Part shown: positions 1 through 8,605 of the stretch, one piece after another | Layout: every line of letters begins with the position of its first letter | Position numbering within the stretch: position 1 is the first letter of the stretch | Assembly (NCBI GenBank): GCA_030633365.1 | Contig: DAOVSY010000032.1 | Coordinates: 1 to 14,231, forward strand | Source of the DNA: Spirochaetaceae bacterium | GTDB taxonomy: Bacteria > Spirochaetota > Spirochaetia > B11-G9 | Length of the DNA: 14,231 nt | Direction: 5' to 3' | Notes under the pieces: generated by a model | Seen by the model: only the letters and a program-made list of their open reading frames with translations | The model's database searches: none | Told to the model about the DNA's origin: nothing | Position numbers and translations under genes: made by a program

Positions 1-175
1 TAATTATATTTTTTGGAGTAACTTCATCCCTCAATTCTTCCGGAAGGAGTCTTCGCCTCATTCTATTTCGAAGAGCAATTGCTACAGCTTTTTTTGCCTT
101 ATTTTGCCCTATAATATATTTATCAAGTTCCTTAACTGTCTCTTTCGGAGTTAGCTTATCCAGGTCAGTTTTCAT
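1..175 (-). CDS. hslU: HslU (ClpY) ATPase subunit of HslUV protease, N-terminal fragment
   Basis: This is the first 58 codons of the unfoldase subunit of the HslUV (ClpYQ) protease; the rest lies beyond the left edge. HslU is an AAA+ hexamer that unfolds cytoplasmic substrates and feeds them to HslV. The translated start contains [20 protein letters not shown], then [19 protein letters not shown] and VTPKNII, which are the conserved N-terminal blocks of HslU just before its Walker A loop; the Walker A itself is outside the window. The ATG (175-173) overlaps the hslV stop in an ATGA tetranucleotide, which fixes the start and indicates translational coupling. The longest-frame approach misses it because it is short here. 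Identity is secure from the conserved blocks and from the hslV neighbour. Confidence 0.95.
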   Translation of the reverse strand, partial: MKTDLDKLTPKETVKELDKYIIGQNKAKKAVAIALRNRMRRRLLPEELRDEVTPKNII

Positions 176-705
176 TTTATTTCCTCTAAAACAATATTAC
201 TATTAGTATAAATACAAATATCAGAAGCAATTTTAATGCTTCTCTCTGCAATCTGTGCTGCTGTTAATTCTGATGAGTCCAAATATGCAAGTGCAGCAGC
301 ATAGGCATAATTTCCCCCGGACCCTATGGCAATGGCCCCTTCATCAGGTTCCACAACATCCCCTGTTCCGGAAATAAGAAGGGTTTTGGTTTTGTCTGCA
401 ACAAGAAGCATAGCTTCCAGTTTTCGGAGGACCCTGTCCGTTCTCCATTCTTTTGCCAGTTCTACTCCTGCTCTGGTTATATCTCCATTGTACTCTTTAA
501 CTTTTCCTTCAAATCTTTCAAATAAAGTAAATGCATCTGCTGTTGCTCCCGCAAAACCAACAATTACTCTGTCATCATACATTCTACGTACTTTCCGGGC
601 AGAACCCTTCATTACAGTTGTTCCAAATGTTACCTGGCCATCTCCAGCCATAGCAACTGAATCACCTTTCCTTACTGCAATAATTGTTGTACCTCTAATT
701 TCCAT
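172..705 (-). CDS. hslV: HslV (ClpQ), threonine peptidase subunit of HslUV protease
   Basis: A 177-residue proteasome-beta-type peptidase that forms a double hexamer capped by HslU in the cytoplasm. Family blocks are clear: TTIIAVRK at the mature N-terminus, [56 protein letters not shown] and AIGSGGNYA. The catalytic residue should be Thr6, so the protein starts with a five-residue leader, MEIRG, that must be removed after Gly5 to expose the threonine. In E. coli only Met is removed. The start has a GAGGGA Shine-Dalgarno about 7 nt upstream and sits 14 nt after the xerC-like stop. It is followed by hslU with a 4-nt overlap. Length and motifs are normal for the family. Confidence 0.97.
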   Translation of the reverse strand: MEIRGTTIIAVRKGDSVAMAGDGQVTFGTTVMKGSARKVRRMYDDRVIVGFAGATADAFTLFERFEGKVKEYNGDITRAGVELAKEWRTDRVLRKLEAMLLVADKTKTLLISGTGDVVEPDEGAIAIGSGGNYAYAAALAYLDSSELTAAQIAERSIKIASDICIYTNSNIVLEEIK

Positions 706-719
706 TTTATTCCCTCTCT

Positions 720-1622
720 CTATTGCCCATGGGGATGAGCAGCTCTGTAAACATCTTTAAGCCTATCCATACCAATATGTGTATAAATTTGCGTAGTTGC
801 TATTGAAGAATGCCCCAGCATTTCCTGTACAATTCTTATACCTGCTCCATTATTAAGCATATGGGTAGCAAATGTATGACGAAAAGTATGGGGGCTTACA
901 TGCTTGTTAACTCCAATAGACATAATATATTTATTAATAATATAACGAACGCCTCTAACAGAAAGGCTTCTCCCTTTAACATTTAAAATAAGACTTCCAT
1001 CATCAGGACTTCCTGTCTTATTTAGATAACTCTTTCTAAGTGGTAAATAAGAAGCAAGTTCAAGTGCAGTTCCTTTGGTAAGAAATACCCATCTTGCTTT
1101 TCCACCCTTACCATGAACAAGAGCCATCCTCTTCTTTAAATCAATTTCCTTAACTTTCATTCCGGTAAGTTCAGAAACTCTGCATCCTGTAGAATAAAGT
1201 AGTTCGAGAATTACTCTGTCCCGGATACCTAAAAAAGTATTATCAGTCAGATCAATCATTTTTTGTATTTCTGCAAAGGATAAAACATCAGGTATTTTTC
1301 TGGTATTACTAATACTGCGAACATGGGCAAAAGGATTTATATCCAGAACGTCATACCTGATACAATACTTATAAAAGTTTTTGACAGAAGAAATTATCCT
1401 GTTTATAGATGATTTTTTCAGCTTTTTTCTGTCAAGATCCGCTACAAAAGACCGAACCTTTTTGGGTTCAACCTTTTCAAAACCCAAAGATTGATTATTC
1501 AGGAAATTTCCAAATAATTCCAGATCATGTGTGTATGCTCTTATAGAATTATCCGATAGATTTCTTGTTGTACGAAGGTAGTTCAGGTATTTAAATTTAT
1601 TTTCTTCAAAAGTATTTTTCAT
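720..1622 (-). CDS. xerC: Tyrosine recombinase, XerC/CodV-like
   Basis: A 300-residue tyrosine recombinase of the XerC/XerD family. It has an N-terminal SAM-like core-binding domain (about residues 1-90) and a C-terminal catalytic domain with all conserved residues: Arg148 (TGCRVSEL), Lys172 (HGKGGK), His245 and Arg248 (HTFRH), His271 (LGHSS) and nucleophile Tyr280 (TTQIYTH). With a partner it would act at dif to resolve chromosome dimers. An in-frame ORF reaches back to 1685, inside dprA, but ATG 1622 is preferred: an AAGGAGG site lies 9 nt upstream and the start is 2 nt after the dprA stop. I call it XerC-like because it precedes hslVU as codV/xerC does in Bacillus, and because of its DVYRAAHP tail. 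XerC versus XerD is an inference. Confidence 0.85.
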   Translation of the reverse strand: MKNTFEENKFKYLNYLRTTRNLSDNSIRAYTHDLELFGNFLNNQSLGFEKVEPKKVRSFVADLDRKKLKKSSINRIISSVKNFYKYCIRYDVLDINPFAHVRSISNTRKIPDVLSFAEIQKMIDLTDNTFLGIRDRVILELLYSTGCRVSELTGMKVKEIDLKKRMALVHGKGGKARWVFLTKGTALELASYLPLRKSYLNKTGSPDDGSLILNVKGRSLSVRGVRYIINKYIMSIGVNKHVSPHTFRHTFATHMLNNGAGIRIVQEMLGHSSIATTQIYTHIGMDRLKDVYRAAHPHGQ

Positions 1623-1623
1623 T

Positions 1624-2496
1624 TTAAACTGCCTCCTTAAAACTAAGCAAATCTCCAAAAGAATCAATAGTATTCGCACCCTCAAATAAAAGCCTTCGAC
1701 AACCAGCGCCTTTACTGCTGTTTATAGAACAACGATGTATATATACTTCTCTACCCTGATCAAGGGCAAACTCCGCTGTAATTAAAGCTCCTGATTTTTC
1801 CGGAGCTTCTATGACAACAACGGACTGACAAAGACCACTTATAATTCTGTTTCTGGCAGGAAAATTATATTTAAGAGGGGGTGTTCCCGGGGGATATTCA
1901 CTTAAAATCACACCGCCAAGATCAATAATTTTCTTTCCCAAAGAGGAATTACTCTTAGGATAAATACTATCTATACCATTTCCTAAAACAGCAATGGTAG
2001 ACCCCTTTCTTTCAACAACACCTTCATGAGCAGCCTGATCAATACCTTGAGCAAGACCGGAAACCATGTTTATATCATAATCAGAAATTTCCAGACCTAA
2101 ATTAAAAGCTGCTTTTAAAGCCATCTGTGATGCCTTTCTTGTTCCAACTACAGCTACAGCAGGAATTTCATTATTTAAGATTCCACCTTTTTTGTAGATA
2201 AGAAAAGGTGGATTATAAATTTCTCTTAACAGAGGAGGATATTTTTTACTGTTATAGTTAATAATTTCTATGTCCAGATTAAGTACAGAATTTAAAATTT
2301 TCATCGATTCTCTAAGGATTCTCCCCGTATTAAACTTAACACCCATAAGTTTTCGATTTAAAATATATTCAAGATCAGAAATATTCAGATTTAGCAGATT
2401 TTCCAATAAAGGGAATTGCTTATAAAGCTTGACCCTCTCATCTGTGCTCAGTCCAGATATTCTGCTTATAAAAAGCTGTATCATATCCACTTTCAT
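1624..2496 (-). CDS. dprA: DprA/Smf DNA-processing protein, short form
   Basis: A 290-residue DprA, a cytoplasmic protein that binds single-stranded DNA and loads RecA during transformation or recombination. The Rossmann-like domain is clear: AVVGTRKAS (116-123 region), SGLAQGIDQAAH (146-157), AVLGNGIDSIYPK, then GTPPLKYNFPARNRIISGL (204-222) and GALITAEFALDQGREV (236-251). Before it is a helical N-terminal region (1-80) like the SAM/HhH part of other DprA proteins. The C-terminal winged-helix domain found in many DprA proteins is absent; the protein stops soon after the Rossmann core. The segment after GREV reads YIHRCSINSSKGAGC where many homologues have a VPGS-type loop. The ATG overlaps the preceding lipoprotein stop in ATGA. 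Its role in this spirochaete is unknown, since competence is not implied. Confidence 0.93.
   Translation of the reverse strand: MKVDMIQLFISRISGLSTDERVKLYKQFPLLENLLNLNISDLEYILNRKLMGVKFNTGRILRESMKILNSVLNLDIEIINYNSKKYPPLLREIYNPPFLIYKKGGILNNEIPAVAVVGTRKASQMALKAAFNLGLEISDYDINMVSGLAQGIDQAAHEGVVERKGSTIAVLGNGIDSIYPKSNSSLGKKIIDLGGVILSEYPPGTPPLKYNFPARNRIISGLCQSVVVIEAPEKSGALITAEFALDQGREVYIHRCSINSSKGAGCRRLLFEGANTIDSFGDLLSFKEAV
1632..1638 (-). promoter_or_regulatory. Ribosome binding site that sets the xerC-like start
   Basis: The minus strand reads AAGGAGG, 9 nt before ATG 1622. It lies inside the last codons of dprA. It favours the 300-residue protein over a longer in-frame version that would begin at 1685. 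Confidence 0.8.
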
Positions 2497-3227
2497 AATC
2501 TACCTGCCAAAAGTGAATCTCTATTTAAAGCAGCCTGCTCTTTCATGTTATCATCCCAGGCTTCTTCAGAAATTTCAGTGTACAAATCGATAGCAGTATC
2601 AATATCGCCTATCAACACCATATATCTTGCATACAAGCTCATTGCTTCCCAATCCTGGGAATTTATTGATAATATTTTCTCCAGTAAAGGTCTGGCATCT
2701 TCAGGGCTGTAGAGGTCAAACATATAAAGAACAGCCAAACCATACAAGGCATCAGTGTATGTCTGACGAAGCCTTATAGCTGTCTTATAATAAGCTTCTG
2801 CTTCATGAAATAAAAACAAACTCTTATTGTTGTCTACTTCTGCTCTGGCAATATTAGCCTTGGATAAACCGGCAAAATAACTTAATACAGGATTAGTTGG
2901 ATAATATTCCATTGATTTTTCCAAATTTTCCAGGGCAAATTTATACATTTTAAAATCGATATACTCCAGTGCAAGCATTCTATAATAAATACCAATTTCT
3001 GCATTTGCTGTAACTACCCTGTCAACATCCTTACTGTATTCCTTTATAGCATCCTCAAGTTCTTTAATTCTCTCCCGGGATATCTCTTCATTCTCATAGT
3101 CTCCGGATTCTGTCCCTAAAATTCTATCAAGTGTTTTTTCAAAAGTTTTTTTCCTGTACTCAGTACACGAAGAAAGCAGCAAAGCAGCTATAGTAATTAA
3201 AGCCAAAGTAAATATAATTTTTTTCAT
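2493..3227 (-). CDS. TPR-repeat lipoprotein
   Basis: A 244-residue predicted lipoprotein. The N-terminus is MKKIIFTLALITIAALLLSSC: two lysines, a hydrophobic stretch and a lipobox with Cys21, so it should be exported, cleaved and lipidated. A charged, probably helical linker (about 24-70) follows. Then come tetratricopeptide-type helix pairs: about 77-110 (ALEYIDFKMYKFALENLEKS), 116-154 (AEAYYKTAIRLR), 157-190 (LLEKILSIN) and 194-226 (RYMVLIGDIDTAIDLYTEI). TPRs mediate protein-protein contacts. It starts 1 nt inside the xerD-like stop (TAATG) with AGGGGG upstream, and its own stop overlaps dprA. A TPR protein just downstream of ftsZ is also, from memory, present in Borrelia, so a division or envelope role is plausible but unproven. 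Confidence 0.88.
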   Translation of the reverse strand: MKKIIFTLALITIAALLLSSCTEYRKKTFEKTLDRILGTESGDYENEEISRERIKELEDAIKEYSKDVDRVVTANAEIGIYYRMLALEYIDFKMYKFALENLEKSMEYYPTNPVLSYFAGLSKANIARAEVDNNKSLFLFHEAEAYYKTAIRLRQTYTDALYGLAVLYMFDLYSPEDARPLLEKILSINSQDWEAMSLYARYMVLIGDIDTAIDLYTEISEEAWDDNMKEQAALNRDSLLAGRL

Positions 3228-4171
3228 TACACTACCCCCTCTTTTATATATGAGGAAAAATGCAATTTTGATTCAGAATCATCTTCATTAAGAGGATGAA
3301 AATTATCATGATCTTGCTGCAGATCACTGTTTTGAACATGTGTATAAACTTGTGTTGTTGTAATATTTGAATGCCCAAGAAGTTCCTGGACAATTCTAAG
3401 GTCTGCACCGCCATGAATAAGATGTGTTGCAAATGAATGACGCAAAGTATGAACCTTGGCCTTAAGATCTGCCTTTAAGGTTATTTCTTTAAACCTTTTC
3501 CAGACACCCTTCCGTGAAAGACCCCTGCCCCTTATACTAAGAAAAAGATGATCATCCTGAATTCCATATTTTATTAATGTATGCCGGACCTCACTTAAAT
3601 ATCGCTGCAGCCATATCTCGGCCTGGGAACCAAATGGAACCATTCGATCTTTATCTCTCTTACCATGAACTCTAACAAGAGCCTCATCCACAAAAAGATT
3701 ACCCATAGTAAGATTTACTGCTTCTGAATTTCGCAGGCCACAGGAATATATAAGTTCAAATAACGCCCTGTCACGAATTCCCAATGGGTTATCTATAGAA
3801 ATCGAATTCAAAAACCTGTCAACATCTTCTATAGAAAGAACTTCCGGCAATGGAGAGTTAGCCCGCTGTGCTTCAATTTTATCTGTAGGATTATCTTCAC
3901 GATAACCTTCATAATTCATAAATCTAAAAAAAGAACGCAAACAACTTAAACTTTTTGCTATAGAAACAGAATCTAAACCTATTTTATGTAATGATGAAAG
4001 ATATTCTATCAAAACATCACTCATAAGATTTTCGGGATGGCTGCCAGACTCTGAAAGAAATACAAAAAACCTATCTATCTCTCTTCCATAGGTTTCACGT
4101 GTAAGGGGTGAAAGCCTTAATTCGAGAAAAAGATAATCATCATATTCCTTTCTAACAGTCAGTATATTCAT
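3227..4171 (-). CDS. xerD: Tyrosine recombinase, XerD-like
   Basis: A 314-residue Xer-family recombinase. The N-terminal core-binding domain spans about 1-100 (LSPLTRETYGREIDRF) and the catalytic domain about 108-290. Catalytic residues are complete: Arg147 (GLRNSE), Lys171 (VHGKRDKDR), His241 and Arg244 (HTLRHSFATH), His267 (LLGHSN) and Tyr276 (TTQVYTH). The block GGADLRIVQELLGHSNITTTQ is closest to XerD as I know it, so it would be the partner of the XerC-like protein encoded 1.6 kb downstream. After the usual C-terminal helix it has an extra acidic tail of about 20 residues (295-314), which could alter the partner contact. ATG 4171 directly abuts the ftsZ stop with GGAAGGA upstream. The XerD label is inferred from sequence flavour. 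Confidence 0.85.
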   Translation of the reverse strand: MNILTVRKEYDDYLFLELRLSPLTRETYGREIDRFFVFLSESGSHPENLMSDVLIEYLSSLHKIGLDSVSIAKSLSCLRSFFRFMNYEGYREDNPTDKIEAQRANSPLPEVLSIEDVDRFLNSISIDNPLGIRDRALFELIYSCGLRNSEAVNLTMGNLFVDEALVRVHGKRDKDRMVPFGSQAEIWLQRYLSEVRHTLIKYGIQDDHLFLSIRGRGLSRKGVWKRFKEITLKADLKAKVHTLRHSFATHLIHGGADLRIVQELLGHSNITTTQVYTHVQNSDLQQDHDNFHPLNEDDSESKLHFSSYIKEGVV

Positions 4172-5344
4172 CTATCCTTCCTGACCAACAGCCTTTTTTT
4201 CACGAAGAATTGCAGGTATACCAAGATCAACTTCGGATCTGTTTCTTCCTGACAAATAACCACCATGACTACCGCTATGAGAAAGACCTTTTTGGAGATC
4301 AAGCCAGTCTTTATATTTAATAACATCATTCTGGGGTTGTTCCACTTCCAAAGAATCACTGACAACCTCATCATTACTAAAACCAGTGGCAACTACTGTA
4401 ACCTGTACCTGATCACCCATATTTTCATCAATAGTCTGTCCAGGTATAATTAAAGCATCCTCATCTGCATTTGCGGTAACAATTTTTATAACTTCATCGT
4501 ATTCTGTAAGTGAAAAATCTTCACCACCAGTAATATTTATCAGAATACCTCTGGCACCTTCCATTCGTGCATCTTCAAGAAGAGGATTATTTATTGCATT
4601 TGTTGCTGCATCAACAGCCCTGTTATCACCAGAACCCTGACCAATACCCATAAGTGCATCACCCTGGCCACTCATTATTGTTCTGACATCTGCAAAATCG
4701 ATGTTAATTTCACCGGTAACAGTAATAAGTTCAGAAATTCCCTGAACACCCTGACGCAGAACATCATCAGCCATAAGAAAAGCTTCTCTAATTGGTGTAC
4801 GTTTTTCGACTATCTTAAGAAGATACTGATTAGGAATTATAATTAAGGTATCCACTGCTTCACGAAGCTTCCTGATACCTTCTTCAGCAAGTTTCATCTT
4901 TTTCTTGCCTTCAAAATCAAATGGTTTAGTAACAACAGCAACTGTAAGAGCACCGGTTTCTTTTGCAACTTCAGCAACAATAGGTGCAGCACCTGTTCCT
5001 GTACCACCACCCATACCTGCAGTAATAAAAACCATATCAGAACCCTTCAAAATATTCTGAAGATCGGCCTTATTTTCAAGAGCTGCCTGTTCTCCAACAT
5101 CGGGAACCCCTCCAGCACCTAATCCACTGGTTAGCTTTGAGCCTATAGGTATTCTATATTCCGCATTAGACAGCTTTAGAGCCTGAAGATCTGTATTTAC
5201 CGCAATAAAATTTACATAACCCAGACCACTTTCGATCATTCGGTTTACAGCATTACTTCCGCCGCCCCCAACACCTATGACCTTAATTTTTGTTTGATTA
5301 AAATGAGTAACATCCATTTCTTCTTCAATTACTTCAATCTGCAT
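4172..5344 (-). CDS. ftsZ: FtsZ cell division GTPase
   Basis: A 390-residue bacterial tubulin that polymerises into the Z ring. Motifs in order: [16 protein letters not shown] (21-36), NTDLQAL, the GTP-binding tubulin signature GGGTGTG (112-118), and the T7 catalytic loop [11 protein letters not shown] with Asn214, Asp216 and Asp219. The fold ends near residue 322 (VVATGF). A variable linker of about 50 residues follows, ending in the conserved C-terminal peptide [12 protein letters not shown] (373-384), which binds FtsA. The start is ATG 5344 with GGGAGGGGG just upstream, one of the strongest ribosome sites in the cluster. A second possible ATG lies at codon 10. A 45-nt AT-rich gap separates it from ftsA, the longest gap in the operon apart from the mraZ promoter. 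The length is normal. Confidence 0.99.
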   Translation of the reverse strand: MQIEVIEEEMDVTHFNQTKIKVIGVGGGGSNAVNRMIESGLGYVNFIAVNTDLQALKLSNAEYRIPIGSKLTSGLGAGGVPDVGEQAALENKADLQNILKGSDMVFITAGMGGGTGTGAAPIVAEVAKETGALTVAVVTKPFDFEGKKKMKLAEEGIRKLREAVDTLIIIPNQYLLKIVEKRTPIREAFLMADDVLRQGVQGISELITVTGEINIDFADVRTIMSGQGDALMGIGQGSGDNRAVDAATNAINNPLLEDARMEGARGILINITGGEDFSLTEYDEVIKIVTANADEDALIIPGQTIDENMGDQVQVTVVATGFSNDEVVSDSLEVEQPQNDVIKYKDWLDLQKGLSHSGSHGGYLSGRNRSEVDLGIPAILREKKAVGQEG

Positions 5345-5389
5345 AGCCCCCTCCCGAGCACATGAAAAGATTAATTTTTTAATATATAT

Positions 5390-6625
5390 TTAGAAAAACT
5401 CTTTCATCCAGTTTTTCATTTTCTCTGCAAAACCATCATTTCCCTTCCTTGGTAAAGGATTTTTTATATCTTCTGATAAAATTTGATTAAGACCATACAT
5501 AACCAGCCCAATAGCTGTTGTAAAATCCGGTTTCATATATGTATCTGACAATCCCCCAAGCCTTGGAGGCATCCCAATCCTGGCAGGAACATCAAATATC
5601 TGACTTGCCAGCTCAACAGCCCCGGGCATAGCAGCGCCTCCACCGGTCAAAACGACACCACCCCGAAGGTGCTTAAGATAATCCTTCCTCTCAAGCTGAG
5701 CTCTTACCATTGAAAATATCTCCACCATCCGTGGTTCAATTATCTTACATAGTTCTGTTCGCGGCACCGAAGCAGCAGGCCATCCACCTACTCCGGGAAT
5801 AATAACTTCTTCATCTTTATCAACTAAAGGAAGATAACAACACCCTGATTCCAGCTTAATCTTTTCAGCAAAATCTGATGGTGTCTTTAACATAATTGAC
5901 AGATCACTTGTAACCTGATCTCCACCAATTGTTACAACATCAGTATGATAAGGAGCTCCGCCTATATGAAGTAGAATATCTGTTGTCCCACCACCAAGAT
6001 CAATTAATAAAACACCCAGCTCTTTCTCACTACTGGACAGAACTGCTTCTGATGAAGCCAGGGATTGCAAAACTATATCTTCAACCCTAAGCCCTGACCG
6101 GTTTACACATTTTAGTAAATTTTGTGCAGAAGTTACTGATCCTGTAATTATATGAACTTCTGATTCAAGGCGTATTCCAATCATATCAAGCGGGTCTTTT
6201 ATACCACCCTGATCATCAACTATATATTCCTGAGGTATTACATGAATAACCTCTCTATCCATAGGAATTACAATAGCTTTTGAAGCCTCTATAACTCTAA
6301 GTATATCTGCCTGATTTATTTCACGGCCTTTACCAGTTACTGCAACAACTCCCCTGGAATTTATTCCTTCAATATGAGCTCCGGCAATTCCTGTAATTAC
6401 ATTACGAACTTCCCTTCCGGACATCATTTCCGCAGATTCAATAGCTGACGAAACAGATCTCAGGGTAGATTCAATATTTACAACAACACCTCTGCGCAGA
6501 CCTTCAGACGGACTGGTTCCAACACCAATAATTTCAACAGCACCCCGTTCATTGATTTCTCCAATAACTGTGCATACTTTAGTTGATCCTATATCCAGAC
6601 CTACTATTAAATCATCATAAGACAA
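5390..6625 (-). CDS. ftsA: FtsA actin-like division protein
   Basis: A 411-residue actin-fold ATPase that tethers FtsZ filaments to the membrane. It has phosphate-1 loop DIGSTK (11-16), a 1C-subdomain region after it, phosphate-2 DLGGGTTD (209-216) and the adenosine motif LTGGGAAMPG (326-335). The last residues (398-411, GFAEKMKNWMKEFF) form an amphipathic helix, the usual membrane anchor. The start codon is TTG at 6625, chosen because GGGGGAG lies 5 nt upstream and no in-frame ATG is near. The start is 2 nt after the ftsQ stop. A weak TTG on ftsA, against ATG and a strong ribosome site on ftsZ, would help keep FtsZ in excess; this is inference. Confidence 0.98.
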   Translation of the reverse strand: MSYDDLIVGLDIGSTKVCTVIGEINERGAVEIIGVGTSPSEGLRRGVVVNIESTLRSVSSAIESAEMMSGREVRNVITGIAGAHIEGINSRGVVAVTGKGREINQADILRVIEASKAIVIPMDREVIHVIPQEYIVDDQGGIKDPLDMIGIRLESEVHIITGSVTSAQNLLKCVNRSGLRVEDIVLQSLASSEAVLSSSEKELGVLLIDLGGGTTDILLHIGGAPYHTDVVTIGGDQVTSDLSIMLKTPSDFAEKIKLESGCCYLPLVDKDEEVIIPGVGGWPAASVPRTELCKIIEPRMVEIFSMVRAQLERKDYLKHLRGGVVLTGGGAAMPGAVELASQIFDVPARIGMPPRLGGLSDTYMKPDFTTAIGLVMYGLNQILSEDIKNPLPRKGNDGFAEKMKNWMKEFF

Positions 6626-6627
6626 TT

Positions 6628-7464
6628 TTACTCCCCCTGAATCCTATATACTATATCACCAGTCCTAAAATCTATTTCCTCCAGCTTTTCCATACCCGGC
6701 TGTCCGGAAATAACTTCAAGAACCATCAAAATATATTTAAGCATCTTATCATCTATACTCAAACCAATTCTAATTCTTGTTTTGTAATTTTTAGGATATA
6801 AAAGAACTTCATAGTCAGCATCACCCTTTCTTATGAACTTTATTTCAGATATCAATCCATAAAGATCAGGAGATAGTCTTTTAATCCCTTCCATTTCTTC
6901 CAAAAAAGAACATAAGTCCTTAGGCATTCTCATGCCGTCCTTAATTTCAGGGAAGTCCAGACCTGAAATTACAGGCAGATCCATTGACTGCAAATTATAA
7001 CCAGTTAAAAAAACAACACCCTCTTTATCAATCATTGCCGGAACTACACCAGCATCTGTCGAAATTAAAGACAGCCCTACAGGTGTACGACTTGCAATAT
7101 CAATCTTAAGAACTGAAGGAAATACTTTTTTTACAGAAACCGATTGTATAGCAGGTATAAGCATCAATCTCTTTTCAATAATTTCAGTTTTTATATCAAA
7201 AAAAGTATCATCCTGCCCGACTCCGGCTTTACCCAGTAAATATTCATCTGAATATATAAAACTGGAATCTGTACTAATAATAATTTTATTTATTAATACC
7301 GATGGAGCAATCCAGAAATGAAACCCTAATTCCACAATTATAATTCCAATAAGCAAAAATATAAAACCGGTAAATACCTGTTCTATTTTTTGGGAACCAG
7401 TTTTTCTCCTGCTACTTCTTATGCGTCCAGGATAAACTTCAGGGGAAAGAATTACACTACTCAA
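6628..7464 (-). CDS. ftsQ: FtsQ/DivIB division protein with POTRA domain
   Basis: A 278-residue bitopic division protein (from TTG 7464). The short basic cytoplasmic N-terminus (RIRSSRRK) is followed by one membrane segment (about 30-50, FTGFIFLLIGIIIVELG), then a POTRA domain (about 58-130, including SVSVKKVFPSVLKIDI and RTPVG) and a beta domain ending at DIVYRIQGE. FtsQ scaffolds FtsL and the septal synthase in the periplasm. The open frame reaches ATG 7518, but that start has no ribosome site and would overlap ftsW by 62 nt. TTG 7464 has GGAG 7 nt upstream and overlaps the ftsW stop by 8 nt. The protein is divergent, as usual for the family; its identity rests on topology, the POTRA region and its place between ftsW and ftsA. 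Confidence 0.9.
   Translation of the reverse strand: MSSVILSPEVYPGRIRSSRRKTGSQKIEQVFTGFIFLLIGIIIVELGFHFWIAPSVLINKIIISTDSSFIYSDEYLLGKAGVGQDDTFFDIKTEIIEKRLMLIPAIQSVSVKKVFPSVLKIDIASRTPVGLSLISTDAGVVPAMIDKEGVVFLTGYNLQSMDLPVISGLDFPEIKDGMRMPKDLCSFLEEMEGIKRLSPDLYGLISEIKFIRKGDADYEVLLYPKNYKTRIRIGLSIDDKMLKYILMVLEVISGQPGMEKLEEIDFRTGDIVYRIQGE
6631..6637 (-). promoter_or_regulatory. Ribosome binding site for the TTG start of ftsA
   Basis: The minus strand reads GGGGGAG, 5 nt before TTG 6625, overlapping the final codons of ftsQ. This supports the rare TTG start. Confidence 0.75.
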
Positions 7465-8605
7465 CAGAATTCTCCAATAAGAAATTTTTATTCCTCGATA
7501 AATTGAGCAGCAAACCACACATTATAAAGGTAACAATTACAGAGGATCCCCCATGAGAAAAAAATGGAAGAGTAATACCTGTCACAGGAAGCATACCTGA
7601 AACAACTGCCATATTTATTAAAGCCTGATATAAAATACTTGTAGTCAAGCCAAAGGCCAAAAAATATGCAAAAAGATTTTTTTCTCTGAATTTTAAAGCC
7701 AGAGCATATCCTCTTACTGCAAGAGCAAGAAAAAGCACAATTATAAAAGAAACACCAAGAATACCTGCCTCTTCTCCAATTACAGCAAAAATAAAATCTG
7801 AATGTGCTTCCGGCAAACCTCCAAGCTTCTGGGATCCAAGCCCTATTCCTGTACCCCAAACCCCCCCATTCGACAGAGCTCTCCTTGCAGAAAGAACCTG
7901 ATAACCAGAATTTACAGGATCACTACCAGGATCAAGAAAAGAAATAATCCTTCTTACCCTGTGTTCCTTTGAAAATAAAAGCATTCCGGCAAGAGGGATA
8001 ATTGCAGAAAAAATAAAAACAAAATAACCATATTTAACACCTGCAATATAGAACATAACCAGAGATATGATCATAACAAAAGCAGCTGTGGAAAAATCAT
8101 TTTGAGCCAGAATTAGTGCTGTAAAAACAGCTACTATTAACAAGGGCGGTAATACATTATTAAAAAAATCGTGTATTGTATTATGTTTTTTACCAAACAG
8201 ACTTGCAAGATACAGAATAATTGTCAGCTTTACAAACTCAGATGGCTGTAGAGATTTTCCAGCTATAACAATCCATCTTCGTCCACCCATCATTTCCCGG
8301 CCTATACCAGGTATAAAAGTAGCTATCATCAAAATGAAGCTTATTAACAAAAGAAGAGGAACTAATTTTACAATAAAAGATATTGAAAGTCTGGATACAA
8401 TAAAAGCTAAAACAGAGCCTATAAGCATAAAAATAAATTGTCTGGTAAAAAAATAACCGGAATCACCAAATTTATAACTTCCATAATAATAAGAAGCAGA
8501 AAATAACGCAGAAATACCAATACCTGCCAATAGAACTATTAACAATAAAAGCATAAAATCACCTGATTTGCTTTCTATTCGCTCAGCAGAAAAATTATAA
8601 TTCAT
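7457..8605 (-). CDS. ftsW: FtsW, SEDS-family septal peptidoglycan glycosyltransferase
   Basis: A 382-residue polytopic membrane protein with about ten membrane helices. It polymerises lipid II at the septum with a class B PBP. SEDS landmarks, numbered from ATG 8605: GGRRWI (107-112), LQPSEFVKL (119-127), QNDFSTA (168-174; many relatives have QPD), SGYQVLSARRALSNGG, and LPEAHSDFIFAVIGEE with the invariant Asp270. Near the end is SGMLPVTGITLPFFSHGGSS. I call it FtsW rather than RodA from the dcw context. A longer frame starts at 8662, but ATG 8605 overlaps the mraY stop by 1 nt (TAATG), the geometry also seen at another junction here. Only a weak GAAG site precedes it, which suggests coupling to mraY translation. 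No PBP partner (ftsI) is in the window. Confidence 0.96.
   Translation of the reverse strand: MNYNFSAERIESKSGDFMLLLLIVLLAGIGISALFSASYYYGSYKFGDSGYFFTRQFIFMLIGSVLAFIVSRLSISFIVKLVPLLLLISFILMIATFIPGIGREMMGGRRWIVIAGKSLQPSEFVKLTIILYLASLFGKKHNTIHDFFNNVLPPLLIVAVFTALILAQNDFSTAAFVMIISLVMFYIAGVKYGYFVFIFSAIIPLAGMLLFSKEHRVRRIISFLDPGSDPVNSGYQVLSARRALSNGGVWGTGIGLGSQKLGGLPEAHSDFIFAVIGEEAGILGVSFIIVLFLALAVRGYALALKFREKNLFAYFLAFGLTTSILYQALINMAVVSGMLPVTGITLPFFSHGGSSVIVTFIMCGLLLNLSRNKNFLLENSVE
7472..7475 (-). promoter_or_regulatory. Ribosome binding site for the TTG start of ftsQ
   Basis: The minus strand reads GGAG, 7 nt before TTG 7464, within the last codons of ftsW. A CTG lies immediately before the TTG in frame, so the exact initiator is not certain. 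Confidence 0.55.

Noticed and set aside
326..760. Plus-strand open frame of 144 codons opposite hslV
   Set aside because: It is antisense to a fully conserved hslV, has no ribosome site and gives a low-complexity protein with no family features.
7465..7518. Longer ftsQ starting at ATG 7518
   Set aside because: No ribosome site and a 62-nt overlap into ftsW; TTG 7464 has GGAG at 7 nt.
7488..7859. Second minus-strand frame inside ftsW
   Set aside because: Out-of-frame reading of conserved SEDS motifs, rich in Cys, Phe and Tyr; an artefact of the same sequence.
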